Shown piece after piece: positions 25,793 to 34,323 of a stretch of DNA of 64,000 nucleotides. The DNA comes from Cyclobacteriaceae bacterium (GTDB lineage Bacteria; Bacteroidota; Bacteroidia; Cytophagales; Cyclobacteriaceae), in assembly GCA_028285445.1 (NCBI GenBank), contig JANQPQ010000029.1, positions 1 to 64,000 on the forward strand, in the 5' to 3' direction. The notes beneath the pieces were generated by a model that worked only from the letters and a program-made list of their open reading frames with translations, made no database searches and was not told the origin of the DNA. Numbering within the stretch: the first letter of the stretch is position 1; each line of letters opens with the position of its first letter. A program made the position numbers and the translations under genes.

Positions 25793-27169
25793 ATGAAAAA
25801 GTTATCAATATTAAGTCTGGCACTGATCTTCGCTTTTACTTCTTGTGAAGTAACGGAGGTGTTGGAACAAGAGCCAGCACAGTCACTTTCTGATGCAACT
25901 GCCATTGTAGATGCGCAGTCTGCTGAGACAGCCCTCACCGGCGTTTACAGTGGTTTGCAGTCTGGAAACTACTACGGTAGAATGCACCTCGCTTGGGGAG
26001 CTGTTTTGAGTGGTTATATGGGAAGTACTTCTCAAACTACCAGAAACAGTACATTCCAAAGTGAGACTAACACTAATGACCCTAACGACAATACCTTGAA
26101 AGCTACATGGCAGTTCATCTATCGTGTGGCCAACAGGGCAAGTAATGTGGTTACTTTAGTTGAAGGTTTGTCGGATTCTGATGGATTTGCCGGTAGCAGA
26201 AGAACTCAGATTATTGCTGAGGCACGTTTCCTACGAGCTTTGGCTCATTTCGACTTGCTTTCTTACTTTGGTCGTCATTGGGATAATAGCTCACCACTGG
26301 GAATTCCATTGCGGTTGGAACCTGGCAACGTTAGTAATTCAGAGCAACCTAGAGCAACTGTTGCAGAAGTATATGCCTCAATTAATGAAGATTTAGATTT
26401 TGCAATTGCTAATGCACCAGCATTTAGCAGTACGGTATCTGTTTCTAGTATCGCGGCTACAGCCTTAAAGGCTAAAGTGGCTTTGTTCCAGCAAGATTAC
26501 GCCCAGGCAGCTACATTAGCCAATACGGTAATCAATAGCGGAACTTTCCAACTGGAAGCAAGCTACAGTGATATTTTCGTAAATAGGTTGAACTCTTCTG
26601 AGTTGATATTTTCACCTTTCTTTAGCCAAATCGAAGGCAGCGGTCACTCCTTCTTTATCCTTACACCTAGCTCTCCTTTGGGCCAGGGTCGTTGGGATTA
26701 CGGACCAACCGCGCAATTTACCAGCGTTATGTCTGGCGACCCTAGGGAAGCTGCTAGCATTGGTACTACTGCTGACGGTGTTGAAGTGGTGAAATACCCC
26801 AATCTTACTGCTGGTGATGACCCTGCATACGTTCTTCGTTTAGCAGAAATTCACCTAATCCGTGCTGAGGCACTAGCAAGAAGTGGGGGTTCAGTAGCGG
26901 ATATTCAGGCAGAATTGAATGCTGTTAGAACCAGAGCTGGATTGGCAAATACAACTGCCAGCACGGTTGCTGATCTACTTACGGCAATTCAAGCTGAAAA
27001 GGTGCTTGAGCTGGCCTTTGAGAATGGTACTGAGTGGTTTGATGCCATCAGGTACGACAACATTCAAGCGCTGAAGGCATCTGTTACTAGCGACAACCAA
27101 TACGTACTACCTATTTCACAAGATGAAGTAGATAATAATGCTAATGTCGAGCAAAGCCCTGGATATTAG
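25793..27169 (+). CDS. SusD/RagB-family nutrient-binding lipoprotein
   Basis: A 458-aa lipoprotein with signal MKKLSILSLALIFAFTSC. The SusD fold is seen in the ALTGVYSGLQSGNYYGR start, the TPR-like segment RTQIIAEARFLRALAHFDLLSYFG (typical of SusD) and the C-terminal RLAEIHLIRAEALARSGG and ELAFENGTEWFDAIRY blocks. I took the ATG at 25793 because the frame's earlier codon is TTG (25784). It is the surface lid of the preceding SusC transporter. A strong terminator follows at 27193-27220. Confidence 0.95.
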   Translation: MKKLSILSLALIFAFTSCEVTEVLEQEPAQSLSDATAIVDAQSAETALTGVYSGLQSGNYYGRMHLAWGAVLSGYMGSTSQTTRNSTFQSETNTNDPNDNTLKATWQFIYRVANRASNVVTLVEGLSDSDGFAGSRRTQIIAEARFLRALAHFDLLSYFGRHWDNSSPLGIPLRLEPGNVSNSEQPRATVAEVYASINEDLDFAIANAPAFSSTVSVSSIAATALKAKVALFQQDYAQAATLANTVINSGTFQLEASYSDIFVNRLNSSELIFSPFFSQIEGSGHSFFILTPSSPLGQGRWDYGPTAQFTSVMSGDPREAASIGTTADGVEVVKYPNLTAGDDPAYVLRLAEIHLIRAEALARSGGSVADIQAELNAVRTRAGLANTTASTVADLLTAIQAEKVLELAFENGTEWFDAIRYDNIQALKASVTSDNQYVLPISQDEVDNNANVEQSPGY

Positions 27170-27192
27170 TAGTATCTAATAATCATATAGAG

Positions 27193-27220
27193 GGGGTCGC
27201 AATACTGTGACCCCTTTTTT
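27193..27220 (+). terminator. Terminator after susD
   Basis: GGGGTCGC (27193-27200) pairs with GTGACCCC (27207-27214), one G-U pair, 6-base loop, followed by TTTTTT (27215-27220). It should limit readthrough from susCD into the protease gene. Confidence 0.88.
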
Positions 27221-27233
27221 AAACCCTAAACCT

Positions 27234-29693
27234 TTGACCTATACCTGGAAACTTTTGCTACTTTCTGCCTTGGCATGGTTTTGGGGCACTTTAGGAGTGG
27301 CTCAACAATCACAACCCGGGTACGATATTGTTTGCTACTCCGCTAATGAAAACTATCATACAAAGCGACTAGCAGCTCCACACTTTTACCACAACCACAC
27401 CAATCGCACGACAAAAAACTCCACTATCATCGTAAATTATGTTGGCTTTACCACTGAGGCCCAGGAAGCCTTCCAATTTGCAGTTGATATTTGGGAATCT
27501 ATTCTGCATTCAGAAGTACCGATTAGGATCACAGCTAGCTGGTCAAAACTTGGAGCCAATGTGTTGGGCTCTGCTGGCCCATCCCGTTTCTTCAGCAATT
27601 TCGAAGGAGCGCTTTTGGAAGACATTATGTACCCGGTAGCTTTGGCTGAAAAATTGGCCCGAACCAATCTTAATCCTGACACGCAGGCGGATATCAACGC
27701 CAATTTTAACAGCGATGCCAACTGGTATTTTGGCACGGATGGCAATACACCAACCGGCTTAACAGATCTTGTTAGTGTAGTAATGCATGAGATTGGCCAT
27801 GGTCTCGGTATGGTAGATACCTTTAACGCCAATGCCACAAACGGCATATGGGGCAGCACTCAAACCCAAAATTTGCCAGTTGCTTATGATTATTTTGTAG
27901 TAAATGGTCAGGAGCAACAACTAATAGATACTTCCCTTTTTCCAAACCCAAGCGGAGCTCTGAAGGACCAACTCACTAGTAATAACGTGTTCTTTTCAAG
28001 TAATATCGTAAAAACGCTTCTTCTCGGAGCAAAGGCAAGGCTGTTTGCCCCTGATCCCTTCAATGGGGGTTCTAGTATTGCGCACTTGGATGAAGGAACC
28101 TTTCCAGCTGGTGATGACAATTCCTTAATGACACCCCAGATTGGACAGGCAGAAGCTATCCACGTGCCAGGAGATATTACCTTGAGTATTTTCGCGGAGA
28201 TGGGTTGGTTCTATACCTTCGTTGACCACACGCAGTTAAAAGACACCGAAAATCTGGTAGATCCTATTCGTGTGGAGGCCACCATAACTTCAGATACTTT
28301 GTTGGTGGCCGATCAAACTCTACTGCATTATTCAGTTGATGGCTTCGAAAATTCTACTTCCATTCAATTAGGCTTGAGCCCCGATAATCTTGCCTTTGCA
28401 GACATTGGGCCATTCCCGGATGGCACTGAGGTGTCTTATTACTTCTCTGTTATAGAACAGGGAACTCAAAGGCAACTTTTTTCACCAGGAAATGCTCCAA
28501 ATGAAGCTTATTCCTTTGCAGTTGGAACCGATCTCCAGCCTCCGGAAATTTTACACCTTCCGGAGAATTTTCTTTTAACTACTTCATCCACACTTGATAT
28601 CGAGGCTGCGGTTACGGACAACCTCGGAATAAATGGTGTTACGCTGGAGTACAATATTAATGATGGGATATCGCAAACCCTTGAACTTTCCTTGCTAACG
28701 GAGGAATCCTATTTTACCCAATTGGACTTGTCTCAACTTAATTTACAAGATGGAGACTTGCTTAAATACCAGATAATAGCAACGGATTTAGCAACTTCTC
28801 CAAATTCCGCGACCTATCCGACTTCAGAATTTGAGACCATCCAGGTGGGTGCCTTGGGCGCAGTGGCTTCTACCTACACCAATAACTTTGAAGATCAGCG
28901 TGAGGATTTTGTAGGCCGAGGATTCGATATATCTCTTCAAGATGGTTTCAGCACTGGTGCTATGCATACAATGCATCCTTACCAGGCTATTTCTTTACAG
29001 GCGACTAACTTCATTTACCTTCTCAAAACGCCAATTCTTATTGGTAGTGAAAATCCAGTAGTTACCTTTGATGAAGTTGTATTAGTAGAGCCTGGCTCGG
29101 CAGGTTCGGCTTTTGGCTCTGTTAACTTTGCTGATTTTGTTGTTGTAGAAGGATCAAAAGATGGCGGAGCTACCTGGCTTCCATTTGATGATGGTTATGA
29201 TGCTTCTGGTGATCCGGATTGGCTGGAGGCATATAACTCCAATGTAGTCAATGGGGTCTCTACAGGGACAGGTAGCTCATCATTATTTAGATCTCGTGAG
29301 ATCGGATTAGTCGGCAATGGGGTGTTTAGATCTGGAGATGAGGTATTGATCAGATTTCGATTGTTTGACAATGGAATGAACTCCGGATGGGGGTGGGTAA
29401 TTGATAACTTAGTAATTCAAGAGCCGGTAACAAATATCTTGGATTTAGCAGGTGATACAATTGACATCTTCCCTAATCCAAATGATGGGAGATTCATTGT
29501 CGATCTTGAAGGAACAGGTTCTGGTCTCGTGTTAATGAAAATTTTTAACCACCTGGGAGCACAAGTACATGAACCAACTATAACTGGGTTAACTCCATCC
29601 AAAGTGGAATTTGAGATTAGAAACCCAGGCGTTTACTTTCTTCAAATAATTATAGATGACAAATTGTTTAGCAAGCAAATAGTAGTAAAATAG
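27234..29693 (+). CDS. Secreted zinc metalloprotease with T9SS type A sorting tail
   Basis: A secreted metalloprotease of about 819 aa. After the signal segment, the zinc motif HEIGHGLGMVD (H185, E186, H189, third ligand probably D195) and a downstream SLMTP segment that may be the Met-turn mark a metzincin-like catalytic domain (about 60-320). Beta-sandwich regions follow. The C-terminus is a type A sorting domain (IDIFPNPNDGRF, then PGVYFLQIIIDDKLFSKQIVVK). The frame can open at GTG 27207, but that codon lies in the susD terminator stem; TTG at 27234 directly precedes a good signal peptide (TYTWKLLLLSALAWFW), so I start there. It probably digests protein outside the cell and feeds the SusCD pair; this is inferred from position. 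Confidence 0.85.
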   Translation: MTYTWKLLLLSALAWFWGTLGVAQQSQPGYDIVCYSANENYHTKRLAAPHFYHNHTNRTTKNSTIIVNYVGFTTEAQEAFQFAVDIWESILHSEVPIRITASWSKLGANVLGSAGPSRFFSNFEGALLEDIMYPVALAEKLARTNLNPDTQADINANFNSDANWYFGTDGNTPTGLTDLVSVVMHEIGHGLGMVDTFNANATNGIWGSTQTQNLPVAYDYFVVNGQEQQLIDTSLFPNPSGALKDQLTSNNVFFSSNIVKTLLLGAKARLFAPDPFNGGSSIAHLDEGTFPAGDDNSLMTPQIGQAEAIHVPGDITLSIFAEMGWFYTFVDHTQLKDTENLVDPIRVEATITSDTLLVADQTLLHYSVDGFENSTSIQLGLSPDNLAFADIGPFPDGTEVSYYFSVIEQGTQRQLFSPGNAPNEAYSFAVGTDLQPPEILHLPENFLLTTSSTLDIEAAVTDNLGINGVTLEYNINDGISQTLELSLLTEESYFTQLDLSQLNLQDGDLLKYQIIATDLATSPNSATYPTSEFETIQVGALGAVASTYTNNFEDQREDFVGRGFDISLQDGFSTGAMHTMHPYQAISLQATNFIYLLKTPILIGSENPVVTFDEVVLVEPGSAGSAFGSVNFADFVVVEGSKDGGATWLPFDDGYDASGDPDWLEAYNSNVVNGVSTGTGSSSLFRSREIGLVGNGVFRSGDEVLIRFRLFDNGMNSGWGWVIDNLVIQEPVTNILDLAGDTIDIFPNPNDGRFIVDLEGTGSGLVLMKIFNHLGAQVHEPTITGLTPSKVEFEIRNPGVYFLQIIIDDKLFSKQIVVK

Positions 29694-29701
29694 CATCTGT
29701 T

Positions 29702-30388
29702 ATGAAACAAATTTTGTACGTGGTCTTATTGGCACTAACAGCCAACTCCTTTGGCCAAACCTCAGGCACGGAAGCAGAAATGAATTTGCAACTGCTCGGA
29801 ACAGGCTCAATAGTACGTAGCTTTGATAATCGCTATGAAGGGGTGCTAGGGCATCCATTTCTGTACGATGAGTGGCGTGCCGGAGGTATAACATTGAGTG
29901 GTATCGAGTATCAGGATCTACAGCTTAAGTATGATGTTTACGCCGATGAGGTCATAATGAAGCGATCTAGCGGAGATTCAATGATAGTTACCTCAGGAAT
30001 AATCAAGCGGTTTAATATTGAGCACAGAACATTTATATACCTGGTTAAGGTAAAACAGATGGATAGCAAATCGGACATTGGTTTTTTTGAATTGCTGTAT
30101 GAGGGCAAGAAGGTAAGCTTGCTTAAGAAGCTAAAAAAGACTTTGGTGCAGGCCGATTACAAGGGTGCTTATAATGCAGGTAATGCATATGATGAATTCA
30201 AGCCAGCTCCTCACATTTATTATGTAATGAAAAATTCCGAATCTCTATGGCGGCTTAAACCTAAAAAGAAAGACATATCCAGGGTATTAGACAAGCAAGT
30301 GGAAGCATATATTTCTTCGCAAAAATTAAATCTAAAGAAGGAAGATGAGCTCGTTGCGGTAGTCAAGTACTTCGACGAAGAAGGGTAA
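29702..30388 (+). CDS. Hypothetical secreted protein
   Basis: A 228-aa protein with signal peptide MKQILYVVLLALTANSFGQ. It starts 8 bases after the metalloprotease stop and so shares its transcript. The mature part has a FLYDEWRAGGITLSGIEYQDLQLKYDVYADEVIMK block that looks beta-rich, and a Lys-rich C-terminal half with KKLKK and LKPKKKD runs. I do not recognise the family. It could be an inhibitor, chaperone or accessory factor of the protease, judged only by operon position. Confidence 0.75.
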   Translation: MKQILYVVLLALTANSFGQTSGTEAEMNLQLLGTGSIVRSFDNRYEGVLGHPFLYDEWRAGGITLSGIEYQDLQLKYDVYADEVIMKRSSGDSMIVTSGIIKRFNIEHRTFIYLVKVKQMDSKSDIGFFELLYEGKKVSLLKKLKKTLVQADYKGAYNAGNAYDEFKPAPHIYYVMKNSESLWRLKPKKKDISRVLDKQVEAYISSQKLNLKKEDELVAVVKYFDEEG

Positions 30389-30410
30389 TCAACAAACTTC
30401 AAGGTTGCAG

Positions 30411-30887
30411 TCAGGAATTACCAATTTTTTCCAGCTCGGTAAGGGTGTTTTTGCTGCCTAGAATCAGTTTTAATACGACTTTGTTTAATGCCGTGCTTTT
30501 GTTTGACAAATCCCTTACTATACTCTCTAGTTTTCTAACCTGCAGCAGGAGGTCCTTGCGGTCTAAGGTGTCATAATGCATATATTCTGTCAACTCCGGG
30601 GTATTGGTGTTGGCTATTAGAATGCGTAGTAGTCTGTTTTCATCAATGCTCAGCGCATGACGTAGAATTTCAGTCTCCTGCTTCAAGTTTGTGAATACCA
30701 GGTCGTCCAGCGAAACACCAAAGTACTTTGAATAAATGATGAGAGAATTTATTGGTGGTAGGGATATCCCGCTTTCGTAATTGCCTATAACACTTTTTTT
30801 CTTGCCTATGAGTTGCGCCATTGACTTCTGTGGCATTTGAAATTTTTCACGTAGAAATCTAATATTTGACGGCAAGAAGTTCTTCAT
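30411..30887 (-). CDS. XRE-family transcriptional regulator (paralogue 2)
   Basis: A 158-aa protein. N-terminal helix-turn-helix of the XRE/Cro type (residues about 8-62: NIRFLREKFQMPQKSMAQLIGKKK, then NYESGISLPP). A helical C-terminal part with a leucine-rich coiled-coil segment (about 105-150) suggests dimerisation. It is a clear paralogue of the gene at 30970-31446, of the same length. A 14-base palindrome lies 6 bases upstream of its ATG. The target is unknown; the neighbouring SusCD-protease locus is a candidate. Confidence 0.9.
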   Translation of the reverse strand: MKNFLPSNIRFLREKFQMPQKSMAQLIGKKKSVIGNYESGISLPPINSLIIYSKYFGVSLDDLVFTNLKQETEILRHALSIDENRLLRILIANTNTPELTEYMHYDTLDRKDLLLQVRKLESIVRDLSNKSTALNKVVLKLILGSKNTLTELEKIGNS

Positions 30888-30893
30888 CCCCAG

Positions 30894-30907
30894 AATTATA
30901 TATAATT
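30894..30907. promoter_or_regulatory. Palindrome upstream of XRE gene
   Basis: Perfect 14-base palindrome AATTATATATAATT ending 6 bases from the ATG at 30887. Possible autoregulatory operator, but the low sequence complexity makes chance occurrence in AT-rich promoter DNA plausible. Confidence 0.35.
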
Positions 30908-30969
30908 ATCTAAGGTAATAATATAATTTATTTAAGTATAGTGATTCTGGAAGTAGCTAAGGCTTTGGT

Positions 30970-31446
30970 TTATTTTTTCTCCCTGTCTCTAGGTAAGTTG
31001 CCATCGGGCTTGAACGCCATGAGGAGCTCTGTTAAGTGTACAAAGCTGTTGATTATCTTCGAATACTCTTCCAACTGGCCCATTAGCGATCGTATAAACT
31101 CTTGTAATGTCACCTGATCCAGTTCTTCCAAATTGGCAGTTTGCATGTTAACAGCATCTATTTTCCTTTCCTTGTGCGACAAGGTTTTCAATTCCTCGCT
31201 AATAAATTTTACCAGGTACGAAATTTCATCATACCCATGTCTAATATCTTTAAAGATCAGGTCGTTGAGTGGGACTTTGAACAAATCTGAAAGGCCCTTC
31301 AACGTATCAAGAGGTGGGTCCGAAATGCCTTTCTCATAGGTGCTTATAGCACTCTTTCTTTTTCCAAGATGCTGTGCCAGTTCAGTTTGCGTTAAGGACC
31401 GACGCTTTCGTAGAAACTCAATATTTCTTCCAAGGTATATTTCCAT
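30970..31446 (-). CDS. XRE-family transcriptional regulator (paralogue 1)
   Basis: A 158-aa protein with an XRE helix-turn-helix (about residues 5-60: NIEFLRKRRSLTQTELAQHLGKRKSAIS, then YEKGISDPPLDTL). The C-terminal helical region (about 75-150) probably mediates oligomerisation. It shares the NI.FLR, AQ.LGK.KS, YE.GIS.PP and V.L.DL.F positions with the next gene, which lies 82 bases downstream on the same strand. The start codon overlaps a perfect 6-bp inverted repeat, a likely self-binding site. No toxin-like partner gene is adjacent. Confidence 0.9.
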   Translation of the reverse strand: MEIYLGRNIEFLRKRRSLTQTELAQHLGKRKSAISTYEKGISDPPLDTLKGLSDLFKVPLNDLIFKDIRHGYDEISYLVKFISEELKTLSHKERKIDAVNMQTANLEELDQVTLQEFIRSLMGQLEEYSKIINSFVHLTELLMAFKPDGNLPRDREKK

Positions 31447-31457
31447 AATTAATGGAA
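31441..31457. promoter_or_regulatory. Inverted repeat over the start codon of XRE paralogue 1
   Basis: TTCCAT (31441-31446) and ATGGAA (31452-31457) flank AATTA; the left arm contains the start codon. Binding here would block translation initiation or transcription, which suits autorepression. Confidence 0.4.
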
Positions 31458-31910
31458 TAAATACAATTAATACTTAAAAAAGACACATAAGATGTGGTAA
31501 TTATCACTTAAGTACATCTATTCAATATAAAATTTAAATTTGGAGCAGCTAATATCTCCGGAAAAAGGGAAGTTGCAGTTGAAAACTTCTAGCGCAGTGA
31601 ATATTTTCCAGAACTTTATTCAAGGGAAGAGAGGGTTAGCAATGTTAGCCGATAAGCCTAAATTAGGCTGATATATCAGGTCATATCCTGCTGCCTACTA
31701 GGGATTCATACTAAAAGTTACTTAACTTAGCGCCTTGTTCCTATTCCAACCAAAAGCCTTACTAAACCCTTCTACGATTGTTGTTTGTGTGGTGAGGTCA
31801 TCCCGAATGACCTTGATTGGTGCGTTAGACACTTTCCATTAATTTTGGAAATTCCTTAGCGCAGTTCTAGTTAACAGTTACAAACAAACAATTGTTGCTA
31901 ATTTTTGTTG
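31447..31910. other. Intergenic region of about 460 bases, regulatory
   Basis: No convincing coding frame on either strand. It holds a perfect inverted repeat AGCCTAA-A-TTAGGCT (31655-31669), a nearby direct repeat GTTAGC-AAT-GTTAGC (31635-31649) and an AT-rich stretch (31447-31545) that should contain the XRE promoter. Near 31899 there is TAATTTTTG, one base off the spacing of a -7 box, just before the hybrid sensor gene. The repeats may be binding sites for the XRE pair or the AraC-type output domain. Confidence 0.5.
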
Positions 31911-34154
31911 ATGGGAAAATGCCCAGGATTTTTGACCATGGTGAAAGCGGCCTCACGATTACTCGGATTAATACTATTAATGACCTTTTGGTCTACTAGC
32001 CCCTCGTTAGCTAAATTCCAGTCAGTTGATAGCATAGTTGTTCAAGCTACGATAATACAAGAGGACTCCGTAATCAGTTTTGATAAACAACCTAATCTCC
32101 CTTATCAACACAATTCATTAAGGTTCGTTTTCAATTACCCCAACCCAAACCGAAGCGTTGCCCAGTTTCAGTATTTTCTAAGCCAATTCGATGAAGGCTG
32201 GTCCAGGTGGTCGAACGAAAATCAAAAAGACTACACTAATCTTCCTGAAGGAAAATATGATCTGAGAATTCGGGCAAGAGTCGAAGGCCAAACGAATTAT
32301 AGCGAACGGTTAGTTACCTTCTCGATTCAAGCGCCGTGGTACAGAACCTGGTTGGCCTACCTAATATACTTTGTCTCTTTCTTTGGATTTGTGCTTTTCG
32401 TCGTACGGTGGAGATCGGCCAATCTCATTAAGGAAAAAGAACTGCTTGAAAACAGGGTTCAGGAAGCGACTGACGAGATAAGATCTCAAGCCGAGAAATT
32501 ACATTTACAAGCAGAAAAGCTGAAAGAAATCGATAACCTAAAATCTCGGTTTTTTGCAAATATTTCCCACGAGTTTCGAACACCACTAACCTTGTTGATT
32601 GGCCCGCTGGAAAGAAAAATGGAAAGCGGCCAAGACGCCGAAGATCTCAGAGAAGCAAGAATGATGTTACGGAATTCAAGGAAACTACTACGTCTGGTAA
32701 ATCAACTCCTTGATCTCTCAAAACTAGAGGCAGGTAACATGGTGCTGGAGGTTAGGCAGGGTGACATTATGTCTTTTCTCCAAATTCTGGTTTCTTCATT
32801 CTCGTCGTTAGCAGACTTGAAGCAAATCGAGTTGAAGTCTTACATCCCCGAGCTAAGGCAACTTGTTTACTTTGACCCTGAGAACCTAGAGCAGGTAATT
32901 TATAACCTTCTCTCTAATGCCTTTAAGTTTACTCCGAAGGGAGGCAAGATAACCATTGAAGCCAAACCAATATATAACGAAGCAACGAATCACAACGGGA
33001 GCGGCGAAAATGAGGAAGTGGATATCATTCTTATATCGGTAGAAGATAACGGCATTGGCATCCCAGGACATGAGGTATACCACCTCTTCGACCGTTTCTA
33101 TCAAGTAGATTCTTCAGATACCAGGGAACATGAAGGTAGCGGTATCGGCTTGGCTCTTACCAAAGAGTTAGTCGAATTACACGGTGGTTTCATCACAGTA
33201 GAAAGTGACAACGCCAAAGGCGCTAAATTCAGCGTATCAATTCCGGTAAACCGCAAATATTTCAAGAATTCGCAAATAAGTGAGAAGCAAATTGCGCGTG
33301 GCTCCAATACGGAAGTTCCAGACGAGTTCGACATCATCGAAAATGACTACTTCCAGGATAATGTCAAGCCGGACCCCAATGCTATTGAGTTCGAAAACCT
33401 GAAAAATGCCCCCATGATCCTCATTGTGGAGGACAATGCGGATGTAAGGCAATTTATTAAGGAGAACCTAAATTTGGGTTATTCTTTCAGGGAGGCTTCC
33501 AATGGCCTGGATGGTTTGGCCATGGCCGTAGAGACCATTCCAGATCTAATAATTGCCGATGTTATGATGCCAAAGATGAATGGTATTGAATTATGCAATA
33601 AGGTTAAGGTGGATGAAAGAACAAGCCACATTCCGGTTATCATGCTTACCGCAAAAGCGAACTTGGAGACTAAGATCGAAGGCTTGGAAACCGGAGCCGA
33701 CGACTATATCACCAAACCTTTTAACATAAACGAGCTTAAAGCCAGGGTAAATAACCTTCTGGAGCAAAGGCAAAAGTTAAGAGACCGGTTTGAGCGGCAA
33801 GTTACGCTGCAGCCCAGAGATATTGTAATTACCAATAAGGATGAAGCCTTTCTGGATAAGACTATCAAAATAATTGAGGAGAATATCTCTGATCCGGATT
33901 TTACAGTGGAAGTCTTCCAGAAACAGATGGGCATGAGTAGGATGCAACTGCACCGAAAACTAAAAGCCCTTACTGAAAAATCAACCAGTGAGTTTATAAG
34001 ATTCATACGGATGAAAAGAGCTGCTCAACTCTTGGAGCAGGAAGCGGGTACTGTTTCGGAAATTGCCTACGAAGTTGGTTTCAGTGACCCCTCTTACTTT
34101 ACGAAGTGCTTTAGAGTGCAGTATGGCGTTTCGCCATCTGAATTCAAGAATTGA
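31911..34154 (+). CDS. Hybrid two-component system protein (Y_Y_Y, kinase, receiver, AraC output), no propeller
   Basis: About 747 aa. Signal segment, one Y_Y_Y domain (about 60-145, FQYFLSQFDEGWSRW and NLPEGKYDLRIRA), membrane helix (about 150-170), HisKA with FFANISHEFRTPLTLL, HATPase with intact N-box (NLLSNAFKFTP), G1 (EDNGIGIP) and G2 (GSGIGLAL). Then a receiver domain (ILIVEDNADVRQF, acceptor Asp in IIADVMMPKMNG) and an AraC-type helix-turn-helix (about 640-745). This is the HTCS layout that controls Sus-type loci, but the usual periplasmic beta-propellers (about 600-700 aa) are absent. ATG 31911 is used; ATG 31938 would give a tidier signal peptide and is equally possible. Confidence 0.92.
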   Translation: MGKCPGFLTMVKAASRLLGLILLMTFWSTSPSLAKFQSVDSIVVQATIIQEDSVISFDKQPNLPYQHNSLRFVFNYPNPNRSVAQFQYFLSQFDEGWSRWSNENQKDYTNLPEGKYDLRIRARVEGQTNYSERLVTFSIQAPWYRTWLAYLIYFVSFFGFVLFVVRWRSANLIKEKELLENRVQEATDEIRSQAEKLHLQAEKLKEIDNLKSRFFANISHEFRTPLTLLIGPLERKMESGQDAEDLREARMMLRNSRKLLRLVNQLLDLSKLEAGNMVLEVRQGDIMSFLQILVSSFSSLADLKQIELKSYIPELRQLVYFDPENLEQVIYNLLSNAFKFTPKGGKITIEAKPIYNEATNHNGSGENEEVDIILISVEDNGIGIPGHEVYHLFDRFYQVDSSDTREHEGSGIGLALTKELVELHGGFITVESDNAKGAKFSVSIPVNRKYFKNSQISEKQIARGSNTEVPDEFDIIENDYFQDNVKPDPNAIEFENLKNAPMILIVEDNADVRQFIKENLNLGYSFREASNGLDGLAMAVETIPDLIIADVMMPKMNGIELCNKVKVDERTSHIPVIMLTAKANLETKIEGLETGADDYITKPFNINELKARVNNLLEQRQKLRDRFERQVTLQPRDIVITNKDEAFLDKTIKIIEENISDPDFTVEVFQKQMGMSRMQLHRKLKALTEKSTSEFIRFIRMKRAAQLLEQEAGTVSEIAYEVGFSDPSYFTKCFRVQYGVSPSEFKN

Positions 34155-34323
34155 TGTTACATAATTTCCAGCCTTTGGGAACTGTATCCAGCTAATCTTT
34201 AGCGAATAGTACCACCTTTGATCTACCTTATTAGTTCTCAGCCCTAGATCAATCTATCCATTCTTATTCGTTTGTTCGTCGTTTGTTGTGGGAATATTTC
34301 TCAACACATAACTATTAGAGTCA

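Noticed and set aside
27437-27859. 140-codon minus-strand frame
   Set aside because: Shadow of the metalloprotease catalytic domain, whose HExxH motif lies on the plus strand.
30411-31446. XRE pair as a toxin-antitoxin or phage-repressor locus
   Set aside because: Neither gene has a toxin-like partner, integrase or phage gene nearby; both flanks are ordinary metabolic or regulatory genes.
31655-31669. Inverted repeat AGCCTAA-A-TTAGGCT as a transcription terminator
   Set aside because: No T-tract follows on either strand and there is no gene end next to it; an operator is more likely.
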